From: Pseudoflavonifractor sp. 524-17
GTDB lineage: Bacteria; Bacillota; Clostridia; Oscillospirales; Oscillospiraceae
DNA length: 64,000 nucleotides
Direction: 5' to 3'
NCBI RefSeq assembly: GCF_009935845.1
Contig: NZ_QWEK01000014.1
Location: forward strand, 58,314 to 122,313
The notes under the pieces were generated by a model. That model searched no databases, was not told where the DNA came from, and saw only the letters and a program-made list of their open reading frames with translations. Positions 32,206-42,444 of this stretch are shown here, piece after piece. The position numbers and the translations under genes were made by a program. Position 1 is the first letter of the stretch, and each line of letters opens with the position of its first letter.

Positions 32206-33579
32206 TCAATACCCATTGACCAACGCATCCAGCACCGCTGCCGCCACGTTTCCCGCAGCCTCCGCACCGCTGCCGCCCTCCTCCACCAGAACTACGAAGG
32301 CATAGGGCGCGTCCTCATTGCGCAGGAAGCCGGCAAACCAGGCGTTGGGGGCCTTGCCGCCTCCCACCTCTCCGGTGCCTGACTTGGCACAGATGTCCAT
32401 ATTGGGGAAACGGCCGGTCCCGTAAGTCATGGCCACATTGTCCGCCATTCGGTCCGCCAGCCATGCCGCCGTGTCTGCGCGTATCAGCGTTCCGGTCTGC
32501 TTTCTCAGATAGAGGGACCCCGGCAGCTTGGCGGCCGTCACGGTTTTCAGAATCAGCTGAGGCGCCGCCGCCCGTCCGCCGTTGGCAATGGCCCCCATCC
32601 ACACCATCACGGCGCAGGGGTTCACCGCGTCGCTGTACTGTCCTACCCCTGCCCAGCCCAGATCCGCCCCTGCGGCCTGGGACACGTCGAACCGGCCCGC
32701 CGCCGTGGGAATGCCATTGACGCTGTAGGAGCTGGTCAGGCCGGCTTTTGACGCGTATTGGGTCATAGTCTCCTTCCCCAGCTCCTCCGCCAGCAGGGCA
32801 AAGGCCCCATTGCACGAGTTGGCGAACGCTCCGCCGATGTCCATGGCGCCGTGGGCATGGGGGCAGGTTACCGTGCCGCCCCCCACCGCCGTGGAGCCCG
32901 TGCAGGTAAAGGTGCGCTGAGGCAAATCCGGCAGCTGCTCCGCCGCTGCGGTCAGCGTCACTGTCTTGAAGATAGACCCAGGGACAAAAGTGCCGGACAG
33001 GAAGCGGTTCAGGTAGACTCCCTCGTATTGGGCGTCTCCATCCTCAATTACCGGCGGGCTCAGGGGGTCAAAGGTGGGCGCGGACACCATACACAGAATT
33101 TCGCCGGTCTTGTAGTTATACACTCCCACCGCTCCCTTTTTCCCGCCCAGGGCTTGGTAGGCAATGTAGTTGTACCGGGCGTCCAGGGTCAAATACAGGT
33201 CGCTTCCCGCTCCGAAGGGGCTGTAGGCTCCGGTAATCAGGTGGTAACCCGACAGCTTGGACGCAAAGGCCACCAGCGCCCCGGTACCAATGTTCCCCGC
33301 CGGATCCCCCACCGCGTGGAGGGTGGCCCGCCGGACAATCTCTCCATCGTAGTAGCGGCGGTTTCCCCCCTCGTCCACCCAGGAGAGCACGTCCCCGTCC
33401 CGATCCAGCACCCGGCCCACAGAAAGCTGGCCCTTGCTGTTATACAGATGGCGGTTGGCGGGAAAACCCGCCCAGCGGCCCGCGTTCCGCACAAAGCGGA
33501 CGCAGAACAGCACCACACCCAGCACCAGCACCGCCGCCAGCAGCAGGCAGACCACCGCCCGCTTTTCAATCTTCCGCAT
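32206..33579 (-). CDS. Penicillin-binding transpeptidase (class B-like)
   Basis: 457 residues from ATG 33579, overlapping the FtsW-type gene by 14 bases. One N-terminal helix (8-28), short linker, then a transpeptidase with all three active motifs: S202-I-F-K205, S255-C-N257 and K398-S-G400. It crosslinks peptidoglycan stems outside the membrane. The dimerisation/pedestal region is short compared with PBP2/PBP3, matching the PbpA/SpoVD-like small form in Clostridia. Translational coupling with the FHA-FtsW protein implies a dedicated glycosyltransferase-transpeptidase pair. Confidence 0.92.
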   Translation of the reverse strand: MRKIEKRAVVCLLLAAVLVLGVVLFCVRFVRNAGRWAGFPANRHLYNSKGQLSVGRVLDRDGDVLSWVDEGGNRRYYDGEIVRRATLHAVGDPAGNIGTGALVAFASKLSGYHLITGAYSPFGAGSDLYLTLDARYNYIAYQALGGKKGAVGVYNYKTGEILCMVSAPTFDPLSPPVIEDGDAQYEGVYLNRFLSGTFVPGSIFKTVTLTAAAEQLPDLPQRTFTCTGSTAVGGGTVTCPHAHGAMDIGGAFANSCNGAFALLAEELGKETMTQYASKAGLTSSYSVNGIPTAAGRFDVSQAAGADLGWAGVGQYSDAVNPCAVMVWMGAIANGGRAAAPQLILKTVTAAKLPGSLYLRKQTGTLIRADTAAWLADRMADNVAMTYGTGRFPNMDICAKSGTGEVGGGKAPNAWFAGFLRNEDAPYAFVVLVEEGGSGAEAAGNVAAAVLDALVNGY

Positions 33580-35401
33580 GGCCGTCCTCCTCCCACCCGG
33601 GACCGAAGTCAAAGTCGAAATCCACCAGCTCCTCCTCGATGGGCACCGCCGGGCGGCGGGCCAGAGGGTCCTCCTGCTGCCGCTCCCTTTTCCGGTTGGG
33701 CAGGCGGATGGCAAAGCTGGCGTTCTGCCGGGTGTCCGTGGCTTTCAGGAAGGCCAGCAGCCCCCAGGAGCACAGCATGGACGACCCGCCGTTGGACACA
33801 AAGGGAAAGGTCACCCCGGTCAGGGGCAGAATGTCCACCGCCCCCAACACGTTCAGGCAGGTTTGGAACACCATCATGGAGGTGGCGGCGCAGGCGGCGA
33901 TGAGGTAGAAACTGGAGCGGCCGGCCCGGCAGGCCCGCACAGCGAAGACCGCCAGGGTGACGATACAGCATACCGCCAGCACAGCGATGATCAGCCCCCA
34001 CTCCTCGCACAGCATCCCGAAGACCAGATCCGTGTCGGCGGCAGGCACCCGGTGGAGCCAACCCCGGCCCGCGCCCACCCCCACCAGACCGCCGGAGGCG
34101 GAGGCAGACATGGTACGCACCTGCTGAAAGCCGCCGTCGCTGGCATTCTGCCAGGCGTGGCCCCAGGTGGCGAACCGGCGGAGGACGTAGGGCTTAATGC
34201 TCACCAGTACGAAACTGCCAAACACCGCGCCCCCGCAGATGAGGGACAGGGTGGCGAAATCCCCGGAGCGCAGGTAGGCGATAACCAGAAAGGTAATGAA
34301 GAAGATAGCCGCCGTGCCAAAGTCGCTCATCAGGGCCAGACAGCCCATACATGCCCCGGTCAGCACAATAAACAGCCCCAGATTCCGCTTGCGGAACAGC
34401 CGCTCCAGCGTGGCGGAGCCGGCGAAGATGTAGCAGATCTTGGCCACCTCCGAGGGCTGGAAAGACACGCCCCCTATGTTGATCCAGTTGGCCGCGCCAT
34501 ACTTCACCTGGCCCGCCGCTAATGACAGCCCCAACAGACAGATGGCGCCGGCGGCCATAAGCCAGCGGATCCGTTTTACCCGCTCCAGATCCCGCAGGAA
34601 AATGCCCAGCACCAGAAAGATCCCCAGCCCCAGCACCATGGCGATGAGCTGCTTAAACAGGGCCCGAGGCGCTGACGACGCCGTCACCGCCAGCGACAGC
34701 GTACACAGGAAGAAGGCGATGATCTCCATCTCAAACCCCACCCGCCGCGCGGAGCGCAGGGCGAGGAAATACACCCACATCACCCCGCTCAGGCACAGGA
34801 AGGACATCGGCAGCGCCCCGGAGGCCTCCTCCCCCGCCGCAGCCAGGAGCTGCATCAGCGTAAACCCCTGAAAAACCGTGAGCAGAATCAGCGACAGCCA
34901 GGGGGACGGGGGCTTTTCCAGCCGCCGCCGGCGCTGGCGGCGCGCCTCCTTCTCCGCCTGAGACACCGGCAGAAGCACCGTCTCCACTCCGCTCAGGCCG
35001 AGCACCTCCCCAAACCCCACCGGCGCGCTGCCCTCCACCGGCTTTCCGTTGACGGTAACGCCCCCCTTGGAGTCCAGGTCATACACCGTCCAGGTATCGT
35101 CTTCCCGGCGGATCAGGGCCGCGTGCTGCCGGGAAATCACCGGGTAGCTGAGCACAATATCCGATGAGCCGCTCCGGCCCAAAATATTCTCCCAGTGGGT
35201 CAGGGGGACGCTGTCTCCGTTGGGCAACGTCAGATAGGCCCACACCTCCGGCATGTGCTTCACACGCAGCAGGCTTTTGATGGCCCCCGCCAGGATAGCC
35301 GCCGCCAGCAGCGGGAAGGCAAAGCGGACAATCCCTGTAAACCAGGCCGCCTCCTCCGGGCGGCCGGCGAAAAAGGACAGCATTCCATCCAATATGGTCA
35401 T
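33566..35401 (-). CDS. FHA domain-FtsW/RodA/SpoVE glycosyltransferase fusion
   Basis: 611 residues from ATG 35401 (GGAGG upstream). A first helix (about 25-45), then an FHA domain (about 55-135) with GRSGSSDI (75-82), S90-R-Q-H93 and the beta-strand pair WTVYDLDSKGGVTVNG, which binds phosphothreonine. From about 165 come ten helices of the SEDS family: AANWINIGGVSFQPSEVAKI and the C-terminal PLTGVTFPFVSNGGSS. It polymerises lipid II. The FHA links wall synthesis to Ser/Thr kinase signalling (PrkC-type), a known arrangement in Clostridia. No kinase lies in the window. Confidence 0.93.
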   Translation of the reverse strand: MTILDGMLSFFAGRPEEAAWFTGIVRFAFPLLAAAILAGAIKSLLRVKHMPEVWAYLTLPNGDSVPLTHWENILGRSGSSDIVLSYPVISRQHAALIRREDDTWTVYDLDSKGGVTVNGKPVEGSAPVGFGEVLGLSGVETVLLPVSQAEKEARRQRRRRLEKPPSPWLSLILLTVFQGFTLMQLLAAAGEEASGALPMSFLCLSGVMWVYFLALRSARRVGFEMEIIAFFLCTLSLAVTASSAPRALFKQLIAMVLGLGIFLVLGIFLRDLERVKRIRWLMAAGAICLLGLSLAAGQVKYGAANWINIGGVSFQPSEVAKICYIFAGSATLERLFRKRNLGLFIVLTGACMGCLALMSDFGTAAIFFITFLVIAYLRSGDFATLSLICGGAVFGSFVLVSIKPYVLRRFATWGHAWQNASDGGFQQVRTMSASASGGLVGVGAGRGWLHRVPAADTDLVFGMLCEEWGLIIAVLAVCCIVTLAVFAVRACRAGRSSFYLIAACAATSMMVFQTCLNVLGAVDILPLTGVTFPFVSNGGSSMLCSWGLLAFLKATDTRQNASFAIRLPNRKRERQQEDPLARRPAVPIEEELVDFDFDFGPGWEEDGHAED

Positions 35402-35555
35402 AGCATTCCTCCGTTCTGTCTGTATCTGCGTGAATGGACCAACTATTTGGACACAGCAGCAGTATACCACAGATTGGCCCTGGTGCAAATCCCATATGCT
35501 CCCAGCCCCTCAGCGGTCATCAATAATCCCGCCCTGCTTTATCGAAAAAAAGTGA

Positions 35556-35583
35556 TTGACATTTCTGGAAATTGTATTATACT
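35556..35583 (+). promoter_or_regulatory. Sigma-A promoter of glycine cleavage operon
   Basis: TTGACA, 16-base spacer, TATACT, placed about 75 bases before the riboswitch. Confidence 0.8.
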
Positions 35584-35659
35584 GGAGAACAGAAAAGAAA
35601 ACCGATAAGTATACACCACCAGGTGTAGAAAAAATCAATAAAGCCGGATGACGCAGTCG

Positions 35660-35816
35660 AGAGAGTGTGAAGTATCACCGCCGAAGGGGAAAACGAGAAA
35701 ATCTCTCAGGCAAAAGGATCGGCTGCTGACGGAGCTCTGGAAAGCGGAGGCGGTCTGCCGCCGCGCCGACGATGCAACCCCGCCTGCCGGGGGAAACTTT
35801 CAGGTGACAGACAGAG
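35660..35816 (+). ncRNA. Tandem glycine riboswitch
   Basis: Aptamer I (35660-35740) has GAGAGAGTGTGAAG, CACCGCCGAAGGGGAAAA, CTCTCAGGCAAAAGGA and a closing GAGCTCTGG. Aptamer II (35741-35816) has CGCCGACGATGCAA and ACTTTCAGGTGACAGACAGAGG, in the order of the tandem glycine riboswitch. It is followed directly by a terminator, so glycine binding should allow read-through into the gcv genes (ON switch). Other parts of the 517-base gap 35402-35918 are the promoter and terminator. Confidence 0.93.
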
Positions 35817-35847
35817 GCGTATAGCAACCCTGCTATGCGCTTTTTTT
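35817..35847 (+). terminator. Riboswitch-controlled terminator
   Basis: GCGTATAGCA/TGCTATGCGC stem with ACCC loop and seven T. Its 5' arm abuts the end of aptamer II, so glycine-bound folding could compete with it. Confidence 0.85.
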
Positions 35848-35918
35848 GCGGCATCCGAAAACCATCGGTATAATTTTCAGCTTACCAAGTCTATTTTATA
35901 TTACAGGAGGTCTTTATC

Positions 35919-36998
<1,080 letters not shown>

Positions 36999-37058
36999 CC
37001 CCTTTCCCTGTTCCTGCTCATGAATTCTTAAATTTTAATGATAAAAGGAGAAATTACC

Positions 37059-37439
37059 ATGAACTTCCCTTCTGATCTGCTGTACGCCAAGTCCCACGAG
37101 TGGGTGCGCAAAGAAGGCGGCACCTATGTCATCGGCCTGTCCGACTTCGCTCAGGATGAGCTGGGCGATATCGTCTTTGTCAACCTGCCCCAGGAGGGCG
37201 ACTCCGTCACCATGGGCGAGGCGTTCTCCGATGTGGAGTCCGTCAAGGCGGTCTCCGATGTCCTCTCCCCCGTTTCCGGCACTGTAGTAGCCGTCAATGA
37301 GGAGCTGATGGACGATCCCGCCAAGGTCAACGCCGACTGCTACGGCGCCTGGTTCATCAAGGTTGAGAACGTCACTGAGGAGGAAGAGCTGCTGGACGCC
37401 GCCGCTTACGAGGCCCACTGCGCCGCCGAGAAGGAGTAA
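37059..37439 (+). CDS. gcvH: Glycine cleavage H protein
   Basis: 126 residues from ATG 37059 (AAAGGAG; an ATG 21 bases upstream lies before the SD). Standard start (LLYAKSHEWVRKEG) and lipoylation site SVKAVSD with Lys63. It carries the aminomethyl group between P, T and L proteins. It is shortly followed by gcvPA with 6 bases between. No lipoate ligase gene is visible. Confidence 0.97.
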   Translation: MNFPSDLLYAKSHEWVRKEGGTYVIGLSDFAQDELGDIVFVNLPQEGDSVTMGEAFSDVESVKAVSDVLSPVSGTVVAVNEELMDDPAKVNADCYGAWFIKVENVTEEEELLDAAAYEAHCAAEKE

Positions 37440-37445
37440 TCAGTC

Positions 37446-38762
37446 ATGTCGAGCTATCTGTGTTCCACATCTGACGAGCGTCAGGCAATGCTGGCCGAGC
37501 TGGGCATGAAGTCTATGGACGACCTCTTTGTGGATGTGCCGGAAGAGGTGATGATCAAAGGCCCCCTCAACCTGCCCAACCCCAAGTCTGAGCTGGAGAT
37601 CCGCCGGACCATGGAGTCCCTGGCCGACCAGAACGTCCGCTTCCGCACCATTCTGCGGGGCGCCGGCGCCGAGCGCCACTATATCCCCGCCGCCGTCACC
37701 CGCATTACCAGCAATGAGATTTTCGTCACCGCCTACACGCCCTACCAGGCCGAGGTGAGCCAGGGCATCCTCCAGTCCATCTTCGAGTACCAGACCATGA
37801 TCTGCGAGCTCACCGGCATGGATGTGTCCAACGCCTCCGTCTACGACGGCGGCACAGCCGCCGCCGAGGCCGCGGCCATGTGCAGGGACCGCAAGCGCAG
37901 TAAAATCCTGGTGTCCGAGACCTCTCACCCCGATGTCATCGGCGTCATCAAGACCTATTGCTTCGGCTCTAATACCGAAGTGGTCATGGTTCCCGCCAAG
38001 GACGGCGTTACCGATCTGGACGCTCTAAAATCCCTCCTGGCCGACGACTCCGCCTGCTTCTATGTCCAGCAGCCCAACTTCTTCGGAATGCTGGAGGACT
38101 GCGGCGCGTTGGGCGAGGCGGTCCACGCCGCCGGCGCCAAGTTCGTCATGGGCGTCAACCCCGCCACCTTGGGCGTGCTCAAGTCCCCCCGGGACTACGG
38201 CGCCGACGTGGCCGTGGGCGAGGCTCAGCCCCTCGGCCTGCCCCTGTCCTGGGGCGGCCCCTACCTGGGCTTCATGGCCTGCACCACCGCCATGATGCGC
38301 AAGCTTCCCGGCCGCATTGTGGGCGAGACCACTGACGACAAGGGAGAGCGGGCTTTCGTCCTCACCATGCAGGCCCGGGAGCAGCACATCCGCCGGGAGA
38401 AGGCCAGCTCCAATATCTGCTCCAATCAGGCCCTGTGCGCCCTGACCGCCTCGGTCTACCTGGCTGAGATGGGCCCCCGGGGTCTGGCAGAGGTAGGCCA
38501 GCAGAGCTATTCCAAGGCCCACTATCTGGCCAATGAGCTGTGCAAAATCGAGGGGATAAAGCTGGTTCACTCCGGCGAGTTCTTCCATGAATTTGTCACC
38601 ACCCTGCCTGACTCCTACCGCGTACTCAACGCCTTGGAGCTCAAGGGCATCCTGGGCGGCCTGCCGGTAAAGGACGGCGTGCTGTGGTGCGTCACCGAGT
38701 TCTGCACCAAGGCCGACTTGGACGAAGCTGTGGCCATCATCAAGGAGGCTTACGGAAAATGA
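37446..38762 (+). CDS. gcvPA: Glycine dehydrogenase (decarboxylating), subunit 1
   Basis: 438 residues, the full length for the split P protein. Begins SSYLCSTSDERQAMLAELG; blocks FRTILRGAGAERHYIPAAV, ITSNEIFVTAYTPYQAE and SVYDGGTAAAEAAAM are diagnostic. Subunit 1 is the PLP-fold half without the Schiff-base lysine and pairs with subunit 2. Overlaps gcvPB by 4 bases (ATGA), so equal amounts are made. Confidence 0.97.
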   Translation: MSSYLCSTSDERQAMLAELGMKSMDDLFVDVPEEVMIKGPLNLPNPKSELEIRRTMESLADQNVRFRTILRGAGAERHYIPAAVTRITSNEIFVTAYTPYQAEVSQGILQSIFEYQTMICELTGMDVSNASVYDGGTAAAEAAAMCRDRKRSKILVSETSHPDVIGVIKTYCFGSNTEVVMVPAKDGVTDLDALKSLLADDSACFYVQQPNFFGMLEDCGALGEAVHAAGAKFVMGVNPATLGVLKSPRDYGADVAVGEAQPLGLPLSWGGPYLGFMACTTAMMRKLPGRIVGETTDDKGERAFVLTMQAREQHIRREKASSNICSNQALCALTASVYLAEMGPRGLAEVGQQSYSKAHYLANELCKIEGIKLVHSGEFFHEFVTTLPDSYRVLNALELKGILGGLPVKDGVLWCVTEFCTKADLDEAVAIIKEAYGK

Positions 38763-40204
38763 AACTGATTTTTGAGCTGAGCAAGCCCGGCCGCGGCAAT
38801 CAGGTCCTCACCCCCTATTACTCCCCTCTGGCCTCCCGGGAGCCCGAGATCCCCGAGGCAGACATCCCCGCCGCGTTCCAGCGCAAGCAGGCCCCCCGTC
38901 TTCCCGAGGTGAGCGAGAACGATCTCTCCCGCCACTATAACCTGCTGGCCCGCCGTTCCTTCGGTGTGTGCGACGGCTTTTATCCTCTGGGCTCCTGTAC
39001 TATGAAGTACAACCCCAAGATCAATGAGGTTATCGCCAATCTGTTTAAGTTTACCGATATCCACCCTCTCCAGCCCAAGCACACCACCCCCGGCTGCCAG
39101 ACGGTCTACGCCTTGGCGGAGAAATATCTGTGCGGCATCACCGGTATGGACGCCATGACCTTCCAGCCCGCTGCGGGCGCCCACGGCGAGTTTACCGGTA
39201 TCCTGCTCATCAAGGCCTATCACGCCTCCCGGGGGGACGCCGGCCGCAAGACCATTATCGTCCCTGACTCCGCCCACGGCACCAACCCCGCCACCGCCGC
39301 CATGTGCGGCTACAATGTGCGCTCCATCGCCTCCACCCCCGACGGCATGGTGGATCTGGACGCCCTGCGGGCCGCGGTGGGTCCGGATACCGCCGGCCTT
39401 ATGCTCACCAATCCCAACACCATCGGCAAGATCGATAAAAATATTCTGGAGATCACCCAGATCATCCACGATGCCGGCGGCCTATGCTACTACGACGGCG
39501 CCAATCTGAACGCCGTTATGGGCGTGGCCCGCCCCGGCGATATGGGCTTTGACGTGTGCCACCTGAACCTGCACAAGACCTTCTCCACCCCCCACGGCGG
39601 CGGCGGTCCCGGCTCCGGCGCGGTGGGCTGCAAGGACATTTTGAAGCCCTTCCTCCCCGCCTCCGCCCTGGGCGAGACCGCCTCTCCCCAGTCCATTGGT
39701 CAGGTGAAGAATTTCTACGGCAACTTCCTGGTAGTCCTGCGGGCGGTGGCCTACCTGATGACGCTTGGCAACTCCGGCGTCCGCGAGGCCGCCCAGACCG
39801 CCGTCCTCAACGCCAACTACATGAAGCAGAAGATGGAGCAGGCCGGCTACGTGTGCGCCTACCCCGGCATCTGTATGCACGAGTTTGTGCTGGATCTGGC
39901 CAAGCTGAAGAAGGAGACCGGCGTCTCCGCCCTGGACGTGGCCAAGAGTATGCTGGACCACGGCATCCATCCCCCCACGATGTACTTCCCCCTCATCGTC
40001 CACGAGGCGCTCATGTTCGAGCCCACCGAGACCGAGTCCCGGGAGGTCATCGACGAGGTGTGCGAGGTAATGGCCGGCATTCTCAAAACCGCCTATGAAA
40101 ATCCCGATGCCTGCCATACCGCGCCTCACGATACGGTCATCGGCCGCCCCGACGAGACCAAGGCCGCCCGCAATCCGGTGGTACGCTACCAGTTCGACGC
40201 GTAA
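38759..40204 (+). CDS. gcvPB: Glycine dehydrogenase (decarboxylating), subunit 2
   Basis: 481 residues from ATG 38759 overlapping the gcvPA stop. The PLP lysine Lys273 is in HLNLHKTFSTPHGGGGPG. SFGVCDGFYPLGSCTMKYNP and SAHGTNPATAA are also typical. It decarboxylates glycine and loads the aminomethyl on the H protein. Last gene before a strong terminator; lpdA comes next with its own SD. Confidence 0.97.
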   Translation: MKLIFELSKPGRGNQVLTPYYSPLASREPEIPEADIPAAFQRKQAPRLPEVSENDLSRHYNLLARRSFGVCDGFYPLGSCTMKYNPKINEVIANLFKFTDIHPLQPKHTTPGCQTVYALAEKYLCGITGMDAMTFQPAAGAHGEFTGILLIKAYHASRGDAGRKTIIVPDSAHGTNPATAAMCGYNVRSIASTPDGMVDLDALRAAVGPDTAGLMLTNPNTIGKIDKNILEITQIIHDAGGLCYYDGANLNAVMGVARPGDMGFDVCHLNLHKTFSTPHGGGGPGSGAVGCKDILKPFLPASALGETASPQSIGQVKNFYGNFLVVLRAVAYLMTLGNSGVREAAQTAVLNANYMKQKMEQAGYVCAYPGICMHEFVLDLAKLKKETGVSALDVAKSMLDHGIHPPTMYFPLIVHEALMFEPTETESREVIDEVCEVMAGILKTAYENPDACHTAPHDTVIGRPDETKAARNPVVRYQFDA

Positions 40205-40228
40205 TCTGTACTTATAAGCACCGACCAC

Positions 40229-40264
40229 AAAGCGGCGTCCGTTCCCTGCGGACGCCGCTTTTTC
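40229..40264 (+). terminator. Terminator after gcvPB
   Basis: AAGCGGCGTCCG/CGGACGCCGCTT perfect stem and TTTT. lpdA is 53 bases on, so it may rely on read-through or its own weak promoter. Confidence 0.9.
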
Positions 40265-40316
40265 CGCCCTGTCCTATCCAAATTTCTATCCAGACGATAT
40301 GTGGAGGTAACAGACT

Positions 40317-41699
40317 ATGAATTACGATCTGATTGTCATCGGCGGCGGTCCCGGCGGCTTCGCCGCCGCCGTCAAAGCCGCTCAGCTGGGCAAAAAAGCC
40401 GCCGTCTTTGAGGCCCGGGAGCCCGGCGGCACCTGCCTCAACCGGGGGTGCATCCCCACCAAGGCCCTGATGCACTCCTCCCAGCTCTACCAGGAGCTCA
40501 AGGAGGGCATTCCCGGCATCACCGTGACCAGCGCCGCTCCCGACTGGCCCGGACTCGCCGCCCGGAAAAACGAGGTGGTGGAGACGCTGCGCGGCGGCAT
40601 GGCCTCTCTGCTCAAGTCCAACAAAATCGATCTCATTCACGCCAAGGCTGTGATCACCGGCCCCAACACCGTCACCGCCGGCGGGGAGACCTATGAGGCC
40701 GGCCATATTCTGGTGGCTGCGGGCTCCATTCCCTCCCGCCCCCCCATCCCCGGACTGGACCTGCCGGGCGTCGTCACCAGCGACGAGCTGCTGGACGACA
40801 TCTCCCCCCGGGAGACCATGGTCATCATCGGCGGCGGCGTCATTGGCGTGGAGCTGGCCACCGTCTGGGCCGCCATGGGCTGCCGCATCGTCATTGTGGA
40901 GGCGCTGGAGCGCATCCTGGCCAATCTGGACCGGGAGATCTCCCAGTCCATGACCATGCAGCTGAAAAAGCAGGGGGTGGAGATCTACACCTCCGCCATG
41001 GTGTCCAAGCTGACGCAGGCGGAGGGCCAGGTTACTGTCCACTTCACCTATAAGGGCGAGGAGCAGTCCGCCTCCGGCCAGACGGTCCTGGCCGCCATGG
41101 GCCGCCGGGCCAACACGGCCGGCCTCTTCGACGGCGTGGAGCCGGAGATGAACCGGGGGATGCTGGCGGTCAATGAGAAGTATGAGACTTCTATTCCCTC
41201 CATTCTGGCCATTGGCGACGCCATCGGCGGCATTCAGCTGGCCCACAAGGCCGAGGCCGAGGGCGTCCGCGCCGTGGAGCTGCTCTACGGCCACCAGCCC
41301 AGCCGGGCCAGCGCCCCCATTCCCTCCTGTGTCTACACCTCCCCCGAGATCGCCCAGACCGGCCTCACCGCCGACGAGGCTAAGGCCCAGAACATCCCCG
41401 TCCTCACCGGCAAATACGTCATGGGCGGCAACGGCCGCACCGTTATCGAGGGGGGCGGGCGCAGCTTCATAAAGCTGGTCTTCCACGCCGACACCCATGT
41501 GATTCTGGGCGCCCAGCTCCTGTGCCACCGGGCTACCGACCTGATCAGTGAACTCAATACGGCGGTTACTCTGGGCCTCACCGCCGAGCAGCTCATGACC
41601 CCTATCCGTCCCCACCCCACCTTCGCCGAGGGCATCAGCGAGGCGGTGGAGGCCGCCTTCGGCGTGTCCATCCACTCCGCTCCCGTCAAAAAGCGCTGA
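40317..41699 (+). CDS. lpdA: Dihydrolipoyl dehydrogenase (glycine cleavage L protein)
   Basis: 460 residues. FAD-binding GGGPGGFAAA at 9-18, redox disulfide C40-LNRG-C45 in GGTCLNRGCIPTK, the NAD site IGGGVIGVE, and the C-terminal RPHPTFAEGISEA with the active histidine and glutamate. It reoxidises the dihydrolipoyl H protein with NAD+. ATG follows TGGAGGT. Position after gcvT-H-PA-PB makes it the L protein of glycine cleavage; no acyltransferase of a 2-oxoacid complex adjoins. Confidence 0.95.
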   Translation: MNYDLIVIGGGPGGFAAAVKAAQLGKKAAVFEAREPGGTCLNRGCIPTKALMHSSQLYQELKEGIPGITVTSAAPDWPGLAARKNEVVETLRGGMASLLKSNKIDLIHAKAVITGPNTVTAGGETYEAGHILVAAGSIPSRPPIPGLDLPGVVTSDELLDDISPRETMVIIGGGVIGVELATVWAAMGCRIVIVEALERILANLDREISQSMTMQLKKQGVEIYTSAMVSKLTQAEGQVTVHFTYKGEEQSASGQTVLAAMGRRANTAGLFDGVEPEMNRGMLAVNEKYETSIPSILAIGDAIGGIQLAHKAEAEGVRAVELLYGHQPSRASAPIPSCVYTSPEIAQTGLTADEAKAQNIPVLTGKYVMGGNGRTVIEGGGRSFIKLVFHADTHVILGAQLLCHRATDLISELNTAVTLGLTAEQLMTPIRPHPTFAEGISEAVEAAFGVSIHSAPVKKR

Positions 41700-41713
41700 T
41701 TTCTCCGTTCCCG

Positions 41714-41746
41714 CGGGCCGTCCTGAAAAGAACGGCCCGCCCTTTT
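41714..41746 (+). terminator. Terminator after lpdA
   Basis: CGGGCCGT/ACGGCCCG stem, 10-base loop, CCCTTTTG. Confidence 0.8.
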
Positions 41747-41748
41747 GA

Positions 41749-41777
41749 TTGACAAAATTTGCAATTCAAGCTATAAT
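41749..41777 (+). promoter_or_regulatory. Consensus sigma-A promoter
   Basis: TTGACA, 17-base spacer, TATAAT: perfect consensus, about 69 bases before the nitroreductase start. Confidence 0.92.
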
Positions 41778-41845
41778 CAAGCTGTCTCAGCGCCATTATT
41801 TTCGCCGCTTACTACCGCTCAAACGGTTCATGGAGGAATCATTTT

Positions 41846-42406
41846 ATGGACGTCATTGAAGCTATTTCCACCCGCAGAAGCATTCGCAGCTATACCAATC
41901 AGATCCTGGAGCCAGCCATTATCGACCAGCTTCTCCGGCTGGGCACCATGGCCGCCACCGGCAGCAACCAGCAGCCTTGGGGCTTTGTGGTGATCCAAGG
42001 GCAGGAGAAAATTGAGGCCCATAACCAGGCTATCAAGGCCGATCTCCTGGCCCGGCTGGACAGCCTGCCCCATCTCCAGCAGTACCGCCCCGGCCTGGAA
42101 AACAACAATTTCAGCGTACTCAACCACGCTTCCAATCTGATCATCGTCTACGGCGACACCAAGTCTCATTACTACCGCTATGACTGCACCCTGGCCGCCG
42201 CCAACATTATGCTGGCCGGCCGGAGCATGGGCATTGAGAGCTGCTGGATCGGCTTTGGCGAGTACTACTTTAACTCCCCCGCCTTCAAGGCCGCTCATCA
42301 GGTGCCGGAGGGCTTTGAGCTGGTCTGTCCCATGACCTTGGGCATCCCCGCCGCCTGTCCCGCCGAAGGCCCGGTCCGCAGGCCCCCGCTGGTCTTCTCC
42401 CGCTGA
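41846..42406 (+). CDS. Nitroreductase family protein
   Basis: 186 residues with the FMN-binding start DVIEAISTRRSIRSYT, AATGSNQQPWGFVVI and the late ESCWIGF block. No iron-sulfur cluster domain. An NAD(P)H-dependent flavin reductase or nitroreductase acting in the cytoplasm; substrate unknown. SD GGAGG before ATG. The consensus promoter upstream suggests good expression. The LTA-synthase-like gene starts 39 bases downstream. Confidence 0.92.
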   Translation: MDVIEAISTRRSIRSYTNQILEPAIIDQLLRLGTMAATGSNQQPWGFVVIQGQEKIEAHNQAIKADLLARLDSLPHLQQYRPGLENNNFSVLNHASNLIIVYGDTKSHYYRYDCTLAAANIMLAGRSMGIESCWIGFGEYYFNSPAFKAAHQVPEGFELVCPMTLGIPAACPAEGPVRRPPLVFSR

Positions 42407-42444
42407 TTTTCGCCAACTCCATCGGAAAGGACGGCCCTCTCTTT

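Noticed and set aside
40212..41675. Minus-strand frame of 487 codons
   Set aside because: Mirror of lpdA, which has all flavoprotein motifs.
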